A DNA stretch of 64,000 nt, from the NCBI GenBank assembly GCA_934646185.1, contig CAKUEH010000002.1, positions 101,965-165,964 on the forward strand, given 5' to 3'. Below, piece by piece: positions 53,312 to 63,896 of this stretch. The notes below the pieces were generated by a model. It was given only the letters and a program-made list of their open reading frames with translations. It did no database searches and was not told where the DNA came from. This stretch comes from an uncultured Oscillospiraceae bacterium. GTDB lineage: Bacteria; Bacillota; Clostridia; Oscillospirales; Oscillospiraceae. Both the position numbers and the translations under genes were made by a program. Numbering within the stretch: the stretch's first letter is position 1; every line of letters begins with the position of its first letter.

Positions 53312-56300
53312 ATGGAACAGGTACATCATTATCGATCCACCGAACAGGAAAGCCAGCATGATGCCTGCGGTATCGGCGCCGTTGTCAATATCAGCGGACA
53401 GAGAACGCATCGGGCAGTAGATGACGCGCTGAAGATCGTCGAAAAACTTGAGCACCGCACCGGCAAGGACGCTGCCGGCACCACCGGTGATGGCGTCGGC
53501 ATTATGACGCAGATTCCACATGCTTTTTTTGAAAAAACAGCGCAGCAGGCGGGAAAAACACTCCCGGAAGCGGGCGATTACGGCGTTGCCATGATCTTTT
53601 TTCCGCAGGATCCGCTCAAACGCATGCGCAGCCGAAAGCTGCTGGAGATGATCCTGTCGCGCGAGGGGCTGGGGCTGCTGTTCTGGCGGGATGTGCCGGT
53701 CTGTCCGGAGATTCTGAGCGAAAAAGCGCGGAGCAGCATGCCCGCGATCGCGCAGTGCTTTATCCGCCGCCCGGAGAAGACCGCGCGCGGCCTGGATTTT
53801 GACCGGAAGCTGTATCTGGCCCGGCGCGAGTATGAGCATTCCGTCTCCGGCACCTACGTCGTATCGATGTCCAGCCGGACGATCGTATACAAGGGGCTGT
53901 TTCTGGTCTGGCAGCTGCGGAAATTCTATCCGGATCTGCAGGACGCGGACTTTTCTTCTGCCCTCGCGCTCGTGCATTCCCGCTTTTCCACCAACACCAC
54001 GCCCTCGTGGAAGCGGGCACATCCCAACCGCATCATTCTTCATAACGGCGAGATCAACACCATTCGCGGCAACATCAACCGAATGCTTGCCCGCGAGGAG
54101 ACGATGGCTTCGCCGGTTCTGGGCGAGGAAATCGCCAGAGCCTATCCTGTCGTGGAGACAGACGGTTCTGATTCGTCCATGCTGGACAACACACTGGAAT
54201 TTCTCATGTACAGCGGCATCGAACTGCCAAAGGCAGTGATGCTGTGCATCCCGGAGCCGTGGGGCCGGGATAAGAACATGCCCCGGGAAAAGCGCGATAT
54301 GTTCCACTATTACGCTTCCATGATGGAGCCGTGGGACGGCCCGGCAGCCATCCTCTTCTCCGACGGCGAACAGGTCGGCGCCGTGCTTGACCGCAACGGC
54401 CTGCGCCCGGCGCGCTATCTGGTCACAAACGACGGTTACCTGATTTTGGCCTCAGAGGTCGGCGCGCTGCCGATCCCACCGGAACGGATCGTCCGCAAAT
54501 CCCGTCTGCAGCCGGGAAAAATGCTGCTGGTCGATACCCGGACCGGCACCGTTCTGGAGGACCGGGAACTCAAGCACCGCTATGCGGCGGAGCATCCCTA
54601 TGGCGAGTGGCTCGATCAGGAGCTGCTGCAGCTGGCTGATATTCCAATCCCAAACCGGAAGGTTCCGGAATACACGGCGCTGGAGCGCAGCCGCCTGTAT
54701 AAGATTTTCGGCTATACCTATGACGAGATCCACTCGGCCATATTGCCCATGGCGAAAAACGGCGCGGAACCGACCGCGTCCATGGGTGCGGATATCCCGC
54801 TGGCCGTCCTGTCAGAAAAGCACCAGCCGCTGTTCTATTATTTCAAGCAGATGTTTGCGCAGGTCACGAACCCGCCGATCGACGCGCTGCGCGAGGCCAT
54901 CGTCACCGATACGACGGTCTACGCGGGTTCCGACGGCAATCTTCTTTCCGACTGCGCGGAAAACTGCCGCGTTCTGCAGATCAACAATCCCGTCCTGACC
55001 AGCCGGGATCTCATGAAGATCGAGGGGCTCCATATGCCGGGACTTCAGGCGAAGAAGGTCTCGCTGCTCTATTATAAGAATTCCTCGCTCGCGCTTGCGC
55101 TCGACCGTCTGTTTGTTGCCTGTGATAAGGCATATTACGCGGGGGCAAACATCCTCATCCTCTCCGACCGCGGTGTGGATGAGAACCACATCGCCATTCC
55201 GTCCCTGCTGGCAGTGTCCGCCGTGCAGCAGTATCTTGTACGCACGAAAAAGCGCACGGCGATCTCTCTGATCCTTGAGAGCGCCGAGCCGCGCGACGTG
55301 CACCATTTCGCCACACTCTTCGGCTACGGCGCGAGCGCCGTCAATCCCTATCTCGCGCAGGACTGCATCGGCGAGCTCGTCGCCGAAGGGGCGCTCAACA
55401 AGGACTACTATGCCGCGGTCGATGCCTATGATCAGGCCATTCTGGACGGCGTCATGCGGATCGCGTCCAAAATGGGCATTTCCAGCATGCAGTCGTATGA
55501 GGGAGCGCAGATTTTTGAGGCCGTCGGCATCTGCAGGGATGTTGTAGACCGGTATTTCACGAACACGGTCAGCCGCGTCGGCGGCGTCGGCCTGCAGGAG
55601 ATGAACGACGCTGTCGTCTGGCGGCATGACCGGGCGTTTGACCCGATGGATCTGACCGCTGATCTGACTGTCGATTCCTCCGGCTTCCATAAACTCCGCT
55701 CCGGCAGCGAGATGGAAGATCATATGTATAATCCGCTGACCATCCTGACGCTGCAGAAGGCCGTCCGTACCGGTGATTTTGCGTGCTTCCGCAGGTACTC
55801 CGCCATGGTTGACGATGAACTGCTGCCGCATACGCTGCGCGGTCTGCTCGGGTTCCGGTTTGACGAGACAAAGGCAATTCCGCTCGGCGAGGTCGAGCCG
55901 GTCTCCAGCATTGTCAAACGCTTCAAAACCGGCGCCATGTCCTACGGCTCCATCTCCGAGGAAGCGCACCGCTGCCTTGCCATTGCGATGAACCGCCTGG
56001 GCGGAAAGTCCAACTCCGGCGAGGGCGGGGAGGAACCCGCAAGACTCGGTACAGAGGAAAACTCCGCCATCAAGCAGGTCGCTTCAGGCCGGTTCGGCGT
56101 TACAAGCGAGTATCTTGTAAGTGCAAGCGAGATCCAGATCAAGCTGGCGCAGGGAGCCAAGCCCGGAGAAGGCGGCCATCTGCCCGGCAGCAAGGTCTGG
56201 CCATGGATCGCGCGCACGCGGCATTCCACGCCCGGTGTGGCGCTCATATCACCGCCGCCGCACCATGATATCTACTCGATCGAGGATCTGGCGCAGCTGA

Positions 56301-57832
56301 TCTACGATCTGAAATGCGCCAACGAAAACGCCGATATTTCCGTCAAACTCGTCTCCGAGGCGGGCGTCGGCACCATTGCCGCAGGCGTCGCCAAGGCAGG
56401 CGCGCAGACGGTGCTCATCTCCGGCTATGACGGCGGGACCGGCGCGGCGCCGCGCAGTTCCATTTACAATGCCGGCCTTCCGTGGGAGCTTGGGCTGGCC
56501 GAAGCGCACCAGAGCCTCATTGCCAACGGCCTGCGCGGCCGGGTGCGGCTTGAAACAGACGGCAAGCTTATGACCGGCCGCGATGTGGCGATCGCCTGCA
56601 TGCTCGGCGCGGAGGAATTCGGGTTTGCAACTGCGCCGCTGGTGTGCCTTGGCTGCGTCATGATGCGCGTGTGCAATCTCGATACCTGCCCGATGGGCAT
56701 CGCGACCCAGAGACCGGAACTGCGGAAAAACTTCTGCGGCAAGCCGGAGTATGTCATGCATTTTATGGAGTTTATCGCGCAGGAGCTGCGCATGATCATG
56801 GCGAAGCTCGGCGTGCGCACGGTCGACGAGCTGGTCGGCCATACGGAGTATCTGCACATCCTGCCGCATCAGATCACGCAGCGCGCCGCGATGGTAGACG
56901 TCTCCGGCATTCTGGCCCGCTGCGGCGAAGAAAACTGCCATTATGACCCTGCACAGCGGTTCGATTTCAAGCTGGATACGACGCTGGATAAGCAGGTGCT
57001 TTTGCCGCTGCTTCCGAAAAAGGGAAAACCGGCTGTTCAAAAGGATTGCACCGTTGATATTTCCTGTTCTGACCGTGCGTTCGGCACGCTCTTCGGCGCG
57101 GAGATCACGCGCCGCTGGGGCAGCACGCTGGAGGATGATACCTATCGGATCCACTGCCGCGGCGGCGCCGGGCAGTCGTTCGGTGCGTTTTTGCCGAAGG
57201 GCGTGACGCTTTCGCTCGAGGGCGACAGCAACGACTATTTCGGCAAGGGCCTTTCCGGCGGCAGGCTGGTCGTTTTTGCGGATCGGGCCAACACGTTTGA
57301 GCCTGCTGAGAACGTCATCATCGGCAATGTCGCGCTCTACGGTGCAACAAGCGGCAGCGCCTTCATTTCCGGTATTGCGGGCGAACGCTTCTGCGTGCGC
57401 AATTCCGGCGCGACCGCCGTCGTGGAGGGGGTCGGCGACCACGGCTGCGAATATATGACAGGCGGTACAGTCGTCGTCCTGGGGCCTACTGGGCGGAACT
57501 TTGCCGCCGGGATGTCGGGCGGCGTTGCCTATGTGCTGGATCCGGAGCATAAGTTTTATCTGCGCGTCAACAAGGAGCTTGTCTCCGTCGAGGCCGTTAC
57601 ACAGAAGCAGGACATTTCCCGTCTCCGGGAACTTCTGCAGCGTCATGTGGCATTCACAGGCTCAAAAAAGGGCCGCGCCATTCTCGAGCACTTCGACGAG
57701 CGGCTTGCGGATTTCAAAAAGATCATTCCATATGACTACAGCCATATGCTGCAGCTGATCGGCCGGTATGAGGCAGTCGGTATGACGCGGGATGAGGCAG
57801 AACTTGAAGCGTTTTTGAAGCGGGGGGAATAA
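53312..57832 (+). CDS. gltB: Glutamate synthase large subunit
   Basis: 1506 residues from the ATG at 53312; the open frame begins at GTG 53213 but that lies only about 22 bases after the predicted transcript start and its first 33 codons are not family-like. The enzyme makes glutamate from glutamine and 2-oxoglutarate. An amidotransferase domain has the nucleophile C19 in HDACGIG, normally exposed by removing the preceding residues. A central domain and an FMN synthase domain follow. The 3Fe-4S cysteines are C1115, C1121 and C1126 (CVMMRVCNLDTC), and the C-terminal domain is GXGXG. gltD follows four bases after the stop. Confidence 0.95.
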   Translation: MEQVHHYRSTEQESQHDACGIGAVVNISGQRTHRAVDDALKIVEKLEHRTGKDAAGTTGDGVGIMTQIPHAFFEKTAQQAGKTLPEAGDYGVAMIFFPQDPLKRMRSRKLLEMILSREGLGLLFWRDVPVCPEILSEKARSSMPAIAQCFIRRPEKTARGLDFDRKLYLARREYEHSVSGTYVVSMSSRTIVYKGLFLVWQLRKFYPDLQDADFSSALALVHSRFSTNTTPSWKRAHPNRIILHNGEINTIRGNINRMLAREETMASPVLGEEIARAYPVVETDGSDSSMLDNTLEFLMYSGIELPKAVMLCIPEPWGRDKNMPREKRDMFHYYASMMEPWDGPAAILFSDGEQVGAVLDRNGLRPARYLVTNDGYLILASEVGALPIPPERIVRKSRLQPGKMLLVDTRTGTVLEDRELKHRYAAEHPYGEWLDQELLQLADIPIPNRKVPEYTALERSRLYKIFGYTYDEIHSAILPMAKNGAEPTASMGADIPLAVLSEKHQPLFYYFKQMFAQVTNPPIDALREAIVTDTTVYAGSDGNLLSDCAENCRVLQINNPVLTSRDLMKIEGLHMPGLQAKKVSLLYYKNSSLALALDRLFVACDKAYYAGANILILSDRGVDENHIAIPSLLAVSAVQQYLVRTKKRTAISLILESAEPRDVHHFATLFGYGASAVNPYLAQDCIGELVAEGALNKDYYAAVDAYDQAILDGVMRIASKMGISSMQSYEGAQIFEAVGICRDVVDRYFTNTVSRVGGVGLQEMNDAVVWRHDRAFDPMDLTADLTVDSSGFHKLRSGSEMEDHMYNPLTILTLQKAVRTGDFACFRRYSAMVDDELLPHTLRGLLGFRFDETKAIPLGEVEPVSSIVKRFKTGAMSYGSISEEAHRCLAIAMNRLGGKSNSGEGGEEPARLGTEENSAIKQVASGRFGVTSEYLVSASEIQIKLAQGAKPGEGGHLPGSKVWPWIARTRHSTPGVALISPPPHHDIYSIEDLAQLIYDLKCANENADISVKLVSEAGVGTIAAGVAKAGAQTVLISGYDGGTGAAPRSSIYNAGLPWELGLAEAHQSLIANGLRGRVRLETDGKLMTGRDVAIACMLGAEEFGFATAPLVCLGCVMMRVCNLDTCPMGIATQRPELRKNFCGKPEYVMHFMEFIAQELRMIMAKLGVRTVDELVGHTEYLHILPHQITQRAAMVDVSGILARCGEENCHYDPAQRFDFKLDTTLDKQVLLPLLPKKGKPAVQKDCTVDISCSDRAFGTLFGAEITRRWGSTLEDDTYRIHCRGGAGQSFGAFLPKGVTLSLEGDSNDYFGKGLSGGRLVVFADRANTFEPAENVIIGNVALYGATSGSAFISGIAGERFCVRNSGATAVVEGVGDHGCEYMTGGTVVVLGPTGRNFAAGMSGGVAYVLDPEHKFYLRVNKELVSVEAVTQKQDISRLRELLQRHVAFTGSKKGRAILEHFDERLADFKKIIPYDYSHMLQLIGRYEAVGMTRDEAELEAFLKRGE

Positions 57833-57836
57833 AGCC

Positions 57837-59171
57837 ATGGGAAAACCGACTGGATTTCTGGATTATACACGTGTTGACTGTCCGCTCCGCGACGCAGCGG
57901 CGCGCACAGGCGACTATGCGCCGGTCGAGCTGCCGCTGTCTGAACGGAACCGCCGCCGGCAGTCCGGCCGCTGCATGGACTGCGGCGTGCCGTTCTGCCA
58001 GGCGGGTGTGTCGTTTGAGGGCGTGCTGCTCGGCTGCCCGCTGCATAACCTGATCCCGGAGTGGAACGATCTTCTTTGGAACGGAAATTATGAGGGCGCG
58101 CTGCAGCGGCTGCTGAAGACGAGCCCGTTCCCGGAGTTTACAGGCCGGGTCTGCCCAGCGCTGTGTGAAAGAGCCTGCATCTGCGGCCAGGTGTCCGAGC
58201 CGGTCACGATCCGGGAAAACGAGCTTTCCATCATTGAGTATGGCTTTGAAAACGATCTGATGCAGCCCATGCTGCCTGCCGCGCGTTCGGATAAAAAAAT
58301 CGCGGTGATTGGTTCTGGCCCGGCTGGACTTTCCGCTGCTTATTATCTCAATCGCCGCGGCCATCATGTGACGGTTTTTGAAAAAGACCCGCTTCCGGGC
58401 GGGCTTCTGACCTATGGCATCCCAGAAATGAAACTGCCGAAGCAGATCGTTGCCCGCCGCATTTCGCTTATGGAGCGCGAGGGCATCAGATTCCGGACAA
58501 GCTGCTGTGTCGGGCAGCAGATCGGCCCGGAGGAATTGGCTGCACAGTTTGACCTTGTGATCTTCTGCTGCGGCGCGCAGCAGCCGCGGCCGCTGCCGTT
58601 TGCTGAAACAGCCGGTGCTTTCTATGCGCTCGATTATCTGCGTGCCGCAGCGCAGTCCCTGCTTGAAAAAACAGAACCCGCCGTAACGGCGTCCGGCAAG
58701 CAGGTCGTGCTGGTCGGCGCGGGCGACAGCGCCTCGGACTGCATCTCCGTTGCGCTGCGGCAGGGCTGCCGGTCCATCACGCAGCTGATCCGCAAGCCGC
58801 GCACGGAGCAGACAGAAAAACGCGACCATGCGCATGAGGAGGCGGGGGCTGTCTTCGGCGCGGATATCCGGCGCTATGAGACACAGATCGAACGGCTTGT
58901 CTGCGGCGATGACGGCGCTGTAAATGCGGTGATCCTGCAGGGAAGCGGCGAGCAGCTGCCATGCGATCTGCTGCTGCTTGCCTCCGGCTTTTCCGGCTGT
59001 GAACCGGCGTCTCTGGATGCGTATGAAGCCGTCCGGAAGACCGGCGTGCCGGCCCTGACAGCGGGCGATATGGCTTCCGGCGCGTCGCTCGTCGTGCTGG
59101 CTGCTGCCGGCGGCAAACAGGCCGCTGCGCAGGCAGACGCAAGTCTTATGGGCTACACCAATATTCTCTGA
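57837..59171 (+). CDS. gltD: Glutamate synthase small subunit
   Basis: 444 residues. The N-terminal iron-sulfur domain has CMDCGVPFC and the CPLHN and CPALCERACICG cysteine blocks. FAD binding is at VIGSGPAGLSAAYYL, and the NAD(P)H-binding motif is VLVGAGDSASDC. It passes electrons from NADPH to GltB. The C-terminal active-site strand is TAGDMASGASLVV. Slightly shorter than enterobacterial GltD (about 470). The start codon lies four bases after the gltB stop. Confidence 0.94.
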   Translation: MGKPTGFLDYTRVDCPLRDAAARTGDYAPVELPLSERNRRRQSGRCMDCGVPFCQAGVSFEGVLLGCPLHNLIPEWNDLLWNGNYEGALQRLLKTSPFPEFTGRVCPALCERACICGQVSEPVTIRENELSIIEYGFENDLMQPMLPAARSDKKIAVIGSGPAGLSAAYYLNRRGHHVTVFEKDPLPGGLLTYGIPEMKLPKQIVARRISLMEREGIRFRTSCCVGQQIGPEELAAQFDLVIFCCGAQQPRPLPFAETAGAFYALDYLRAAAQSLLEKTEPAVTASGKQVVLVGAGDSASDCISVALRQGCRSITQLIRKPRTEQTEKRDHAHEEAGAVFGADIRRYETQIERLVCGDDGAVNAVILQGSGEQLPCDLLLLASGFSGCEPASLDAYEAVRKTGVPALTAGDMASGASLVVLAAAGGKQAAAQADASLMGYTNIL

Positions 59172-59282
59172 ACGCGATACGAAAGGATAAAGGACGTCTT
59201 GCAGAGTGCGGCACATGATGCTAAGATTAGCACAATGCGATAAGAAAGCGTATATGACTGTGCTGAAAAAGGAGGGGCTGAT

Positions 59283-59684
59283 ATGGAGATCAAAACATAT
59301 ACGGAATACGACGAGGCGGAGATCCTTGGGTTGTACGCAAGCGTGGGCTGGACAGCTTACACGGACGATCCGGCGGCGCTGCGAAACGGTTTTGCCAATT
59401 CGCTTCTGACGCTGGCGGCCTATGAGGAAGCTGCGCTTGCGGGGCTCATCCGCGTGGTAGGGGATGGACACACAGTCGTTTTTGTGCAGGATATTCTGGT
59501 GCGGCCTCAATTTCAGCGGCGCGGCATCGGCTCGGCGCTGCTTCAGGCTGTCCTTGACCGATATGCCAATGTGCGGCAGATCGAGCTTGCCACGGACGAT
59601 ACACCGGAAACCACGGCGTTTTACCGGTCAATAGGCTTCCGGGAGCTGACCGAGCTCGGCTGCCGCGGATTTATGAAAATTTGA
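59283..59684 (+). CDS. GNAT-family N-acetyltransferase
   Basis: 133 residues. Motif A is DILVRPQFQRRGIGSALLQ and motif B is TTAFYRSIGF. A strong site (aaaggaggggc) precedes the ATG. Substrate unknown; it ends before an 18-bp terminator-like hairpin. Confidence 0.88.
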   Translation: MEIKTYTEYDEAEILGLYASVGWTAYTDDPAALRNGFANSLLTLAAYEEAALAGLIRVVGDGHTVVFVQDILVRPQFQRRGIGSALLQAVLDRYANVRQIELATDDTPETTAFYRSIGFRELTELGCRGFMKI

Positions 59685-59688
59685 AAGC

Positions 59689-59731
59689 AGAGCGGCAGAG
59701 AGGATACCACGTATATCCTCTCTGCCGCTCT
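59689..59731 (+). terminator. Hairpin after the GNAT gene
   Basis: Perfect 18-bp stem AGAGCGGCAGAGAGGATA, 7-base loop and its complement, only a weak T-rich tail (ctgaaccttt). Confidence 0.65.
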
Positions 59732-59844
59732 CTGAACCTTTCCCTATTGCCGAAATAGCACCCTATAATACCGCACGCGGATCTGAAATTCTACAATAAG
59801 AAACGCTAAAATAAGGCTGAAATATGGCGCGGTCATATTTTGCT

Positions 59845-60000
59845 TCATAGTGGGAAGGAATCCCAGGGTTTGCCGCACTTGGTGCAGGTATAGGCGGTGT
59901 ATCCCTTTTCCGTGCGGGTGGGGGCCGTCACCGTACCGGTATCGCTCTCCGCGTGCTCGTGCTTGCACAGCGTGACCGCATTTCCCAAAAGCCGCGAAAC
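59845..60000 (-). pseudogene. Remnant of a surface-protein Cys-repeat
   Basis: About 45 codons (CKHEHAESDTGTVTAPT, EKGYTAYTCTKCG) match the C-x-H...C-x-x-C zinc-ribbon-like repeat found in clostridial secreted proteins. No start, domain context or signal remains, so it is a fragment. Confidence 0.5.
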
Positions 60001-60031
60001 GCCAGTAAAATCAAGGACAATTTTGACGCTA

Positions 60032-62059
60032 TTACGATTTCGGGAGATTATGAAGATGAAAACAGAAGAACGAAGCCGCTGCACTGTTTGGGTAACCGCA
60101 TTGTGAAATTGTCACGATAATATTCCCGTAGATTGCAGGAACAGAACCAGCATCATCACCGGGGCGACATAGCGGATCATGACCCGGTAAAGCTTTTTGC
60201 GGCGGAAGGCTTCTCCATTGCGCTGAATCTCGTCGATGACGAAATCCGGAGTCATGATCCAGCCAATGAGAATAGTGGACAACAGCGCGATGAACGGCAT
60301 CATATGGCGCGCTGTGCATTGGCGCGCGGTAGGCGGGGACGTGCAGCCTGATATACGGCTCCTCCCACGGATAGCCTTCTGTACTGCAGCGTTCGACACG
60401 GATCTGTTCCGGGCGAAGCGTCTCATCGACCGCCACGTTCCAGGGATACTTTTCCCGGATCAGTCCCTGATTTTCAAAGAAATCCGCGCCGTCAGCCTTT
60501 ACGGGAACGGGCCGCACGTTGTACCATGGCCACTGCTTTGGCAGCGGCGTTTCCGTTTCCGGATAAAACGGCTCCCACTGCGCATCGATTTTCAACGCAT
60601 ACAGCAGCGCACCGCGCCGCAATGCGAGGGGATATTTTTTGGAGCAGTCGCTGTCGTCCACATGAACGACCTCGACAGCAGCCTCAAAAATCAGGCGGGC
60701 ATGGGAAGCGCTCTCAATGCACACAAAGCCGCTCCTATTTTTAGAAAGTTCAACAGCCTTTCCGTCGACAAGGATCTGATAGCGATTTGACCAGACCGGG
60801 ATTTTACAAAACAGCTTGCGCCCGCACATACCGGAGACTTCCAGATCGATCGTTTCATCGAACGGATAGAGCGTCTTTTCGCGGATCTCCCACCCGCAGT
60901 GCCGGATGCGGCACGGGCCATAGGCGGACAGATACAGGTTCCCGTCGGCATCCTCCATGGCCATACCGCGAACGAATTCCGGAAGCACATTTACCGAGTT
61001 TACCGGGCAGCAGGCGACCGGGTAGCAGGGCGCATACACCTGCATATCCGCAAAAGCGGCGGCCTTGGCAGAGGATGTCGTTGCGAAGATCTGGTTTGGC
61101 GCGGATAAATACGCGATCGCGCGCTCATCCTTCTTTTTTGCGCCCTGCGAACCGTTATAGACGATCTGCTCTGAATAATCGCCGTAGAGCGCCTCACCGG
61201 TGATCGCGCCCATGGTGATATACGAGGTATTAAAATAAGTAAAGCAGCAGTATTCAGTCTCATTCACGGCTCCGACCGGGCCGGTATATTCCACAAAGGA
61301 AACCGGACCGCCGGTAAGCTGCGTCCCTTTTTCCATGATCTTCTGAATTCCGATGCGGGAAGCGTTCAGATACTTTTCCTCGCCGGTTGCAGAATACACC
61401 AGTGCAGGAAGCCGGATATCGTCGCCATAGGCGCCGGTGTGGTTTCCGAGATATTTGAACTTCGGATTCGAAAGATGGCGATAAGAATTGTCAAAGGTCG
61501 TGTGCGTACAGAGAAATTCCATATACTCCTGCGCGAATTTCAGAAGCGCCGCATCTTCCGTTTTGTGATAGCAATACAGAACAGGCTCCAGAATAACAGG
61601 AGCGGCATATGTCGTTTTTCTGTCGCCGGCCCATGTGCGGGCAAACCAGAGCATGCACCGGTAAACTGCGTTGAAGACATCCTCTCTCCCGGCTGCTTCA
61701 TAGTAGAACAGCAGCGCACGCATGCCGCGGGCGGTGCCCCGGGCGTTGTAGTCTTCATAAATATTTGCATCCGGGCCGGTATAGGTACCGAGATACCCGT
61801 CCGGCTGCTGCATTTTCAGAAAAGCATCGACCCATGTAGCCGCTTTGGACTTTAATTCCTCGTCGTCCAGCGTATAGGCAAGCTGGATCAGCCCGGCGTA
61901 GTAGTTGCCCGATATTTCCGCACCCCAGCCGGCCTGCTTTTCCGGCTCCCAGCTTTTCACAAACGTTTTTCGCAGAAACGGGTCGGCGATCATCCCCGGC
62001 TCCAACTCCGGCAAATGTCCGCCCATGCCGTGCTTGCTCCGGATCAGCTGCTCCTTCAA
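60032..62059 (-). pseudogene. GH127-type beta-L-arabinofuranosidase, damaged at both ends
   Basis: The 675-codon frame matches GH127-family proteins from its TTG start to about codon 580 (PYIRLHVPAYRAP). The Cys-Cys active-site pair is in VACCPVNSVNVLPEF and the Glu/Cys metal segment in NETEYCC. The last 95 or so codons read out of frame through the NSS fragment. Upstream of 62059 the frame stays open and still looks family-like (LPLGTIHAESFL) to about 62096, but no ATG/GTG/TTG start exists there before a stop. So both ends appear lost. The middle could still fold, but export or expression is doubtful. Confidence 0.75.
60112..60303 (-). pseudogene. C-terminal fragment of an NSS (sodium:neurotransmitter symporter) family transporter
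   Basis: About 63 codons from MMPFIALLSTILIGWIM through VIDEIQRNGEAFRRKKLYRVMIRY to the stop match the last membrane helices of bacterial NSS transporters. Everything before the penultimate helices is missing; upstream, the same DNA is the 3' end of a GH127 gene in another frame. Confidence 0.75.
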
Positions 62060-62071
62060 AAAGGATTCTGC

Positions 62072-63601
62072 ATGGATCGTACCCAGGGGAAGCGTCGTGC
62101 ATTTTGCGTACTGGTGCTCTGCGGACTGTTTTTCCTGTTTTCAACCTATATCTGCGATTCAATCCGGCAGAGCGAACAGGAGCAGGTCGAGCAAAATGCA
62201 AATCAGGTAAAATCCATTCTGGACGATACATGGGATTCCATGTTCAACTTCGGCATGTCCTTTATGTACTCCAATGTGGCAAAAAAGCTGGAGTCTGCTG
62301 AGGACACAGGAGACTTCCGAAGTCTGGGGGCCTATGATCTTTCGAGCGGTATTTCCAAGCAGGTGACGTTTGAGCCGATGATTGCCGATGTGGTATTGTA
62401 CTATCCGCAATCGGATATTCTGGTGGGGAGCAAGGGCGTCTATACTGCGCACGCCTATTGGACAAGCGTATACGGTACCGGGCCGGACGCGGACGAAGAG
62501 CACTATGCGCGCTGGTACCGCGCTCTGTTTTCAAACAGGAGCAGCGGCTATTTTGCAACGGAAAACGGAATTTTCTATCGTCTCAGTGCGGAGAATTCCA
62601 ATGGGCGCTTCCTGATTGCAAAAATCAGTGAATCGGCGCTGCGGGAGCGGCTGGCCTGGATCAACGGAACGAACAACAATTCCTATGTTGCAGTCGCAGA
62701 TCACGATGGGCAGATCCTGAACTACGCCGGAAGCTATGACCTGTTTGCTGCAGCCGGACCGGCCGCTCTGGACAGCGAAAACGGAGAATACCTGATCTCC
62801 TGGCGGGATGGCAGCGCAGTGGGACTCAAGTATCTGGTCGTGTTTGAAAAGTCTGCAGCATACCGGCTTTCCTCCACCGCAAAAGATATCTCCCTTGGAC
62901 TGCTGATTGCTGTGTTTTTGCTTGGCGTTTTAGCTTCCTATCTGCTGCTTGTCCGGAATGTCATACCGCTGGAACGGATCGCGGCAAGGCTGGATAACGG
63001 AACTGAGCAGGACGTCGATGCGTTTGAGCTGATCGATGCCGGTATCGACAGACTCTTTGAGAAGCAGAATGAGATCAGCACGGTCGCCAGACAACAGCAG
63101 ATCCTGATTGGAAGAACCTATCTGAACGAACTGCTGTTTGGGGAACCGTCGAATCAGAATCAGCCGGAAACGCTTGCGGCGATTTATGGGCTGACGCTGG
63201 AAAGCGCGCAAAGCATGTTTGTTGTGCGTGAACGGAGCAGTGATGCGGGCGGAATGATACCGGATTGTATGCTGTCTTCTGCGGACGATACCCTGCAGGC
63301 TTTCTGGACAGAGCGTAATCATACGGATATTTTTCTGTTTCATTATGATCCTGAAGCCGAAGACCGTATCAGGAATTTCATCGGCAGGCTGAGAGAGCAG
63401 AGCGGGCCTGCACACAGGGTCGTCTGCAGTAAGCCGACGGAGGATCTGACCTGCCTGACGGAATGCTGGCTGTCGTGCATCAATCAGCTCGGCCGAACGG
63501 ATCTGCTGTCCAAAAGATACCGCCAGAGCGCGGCGTTCCATGCCAGTCCGAGACAGCCTGTGCTGGACAGCTTTCAGTATTGCATTGCCGATAAGGATTA
63601 A
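62072..63601 (+). pseudogene. Membrane sensor of the AraC/YesN type lacking its DNA-binding domain
   Basis: 509 codons: membrane segment about 11-31, a large extracellular sensor, second membrane segment about 270-292, then a cytoplasmic region to residue 509. This is the layout of Cache-type AraC regulators of sugar loci, but the C-terminal helix-turn-helix pair is absent and the frame stops at 63601. The first 10 codons (MDRTQGKRRA) are antisense to the GH127 gene, so the 5' end is also a fusion. It is probably the remnant regulator of the GH127 locus. Confidence 0.7.
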
Positions 63602-63817
63602 CATCTTGTGACCCGCGTCCCCCATGTGTTCCACACCTGTCTATGGCATTTTATGTGGTCAAAAGCAGAGCCTCGCCGGAGCTGCTCCGGTGAGGGCTTT
63701 GTAGTGTTCTTGATGACCATACCCTCCACCCGATAAAATAACAGAAAACCCACGCCGGAACCGCCTCACGGCGTGGAATGCTATAATCAAAGAGTAATGG
63801 CTGTGCGGAACTTTGCT
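63602..63817. other. Spacer with inverted repeat before the MarR gene
   Basis: Contains AGCCTCGCCGGAG-ctg-CTCCGGTGAGGGCT (about 63668-63698), a hairpin that could end transcription from the left. No gene was recognised. Confidence 0.5.
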
Positions 63818-63867
63818 GTTGACATTTCAACATCCATGTGGTATAGTCCGAAAGTTGAGATTTCAAC
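63818..63867 (+). promoter_or_regulatory. MarR promoter with twin operator boxes
   Basis: TTGACA (63819-63824), 17 bp, TATAGT (63842-63847). Two nearly identical palindromes, GTTGACATTTCAAC (63818-63831) and GTTGAGATTTCAAC (63854-63867), lie 36 bp apart around the -35 and the start site, as expected for autoregulation by a MarR dimer. Confidence 0.8.
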
Positions 63868-63896
63868 AAAAGCATTCGTGAGAGAGGAGCGCAGCC

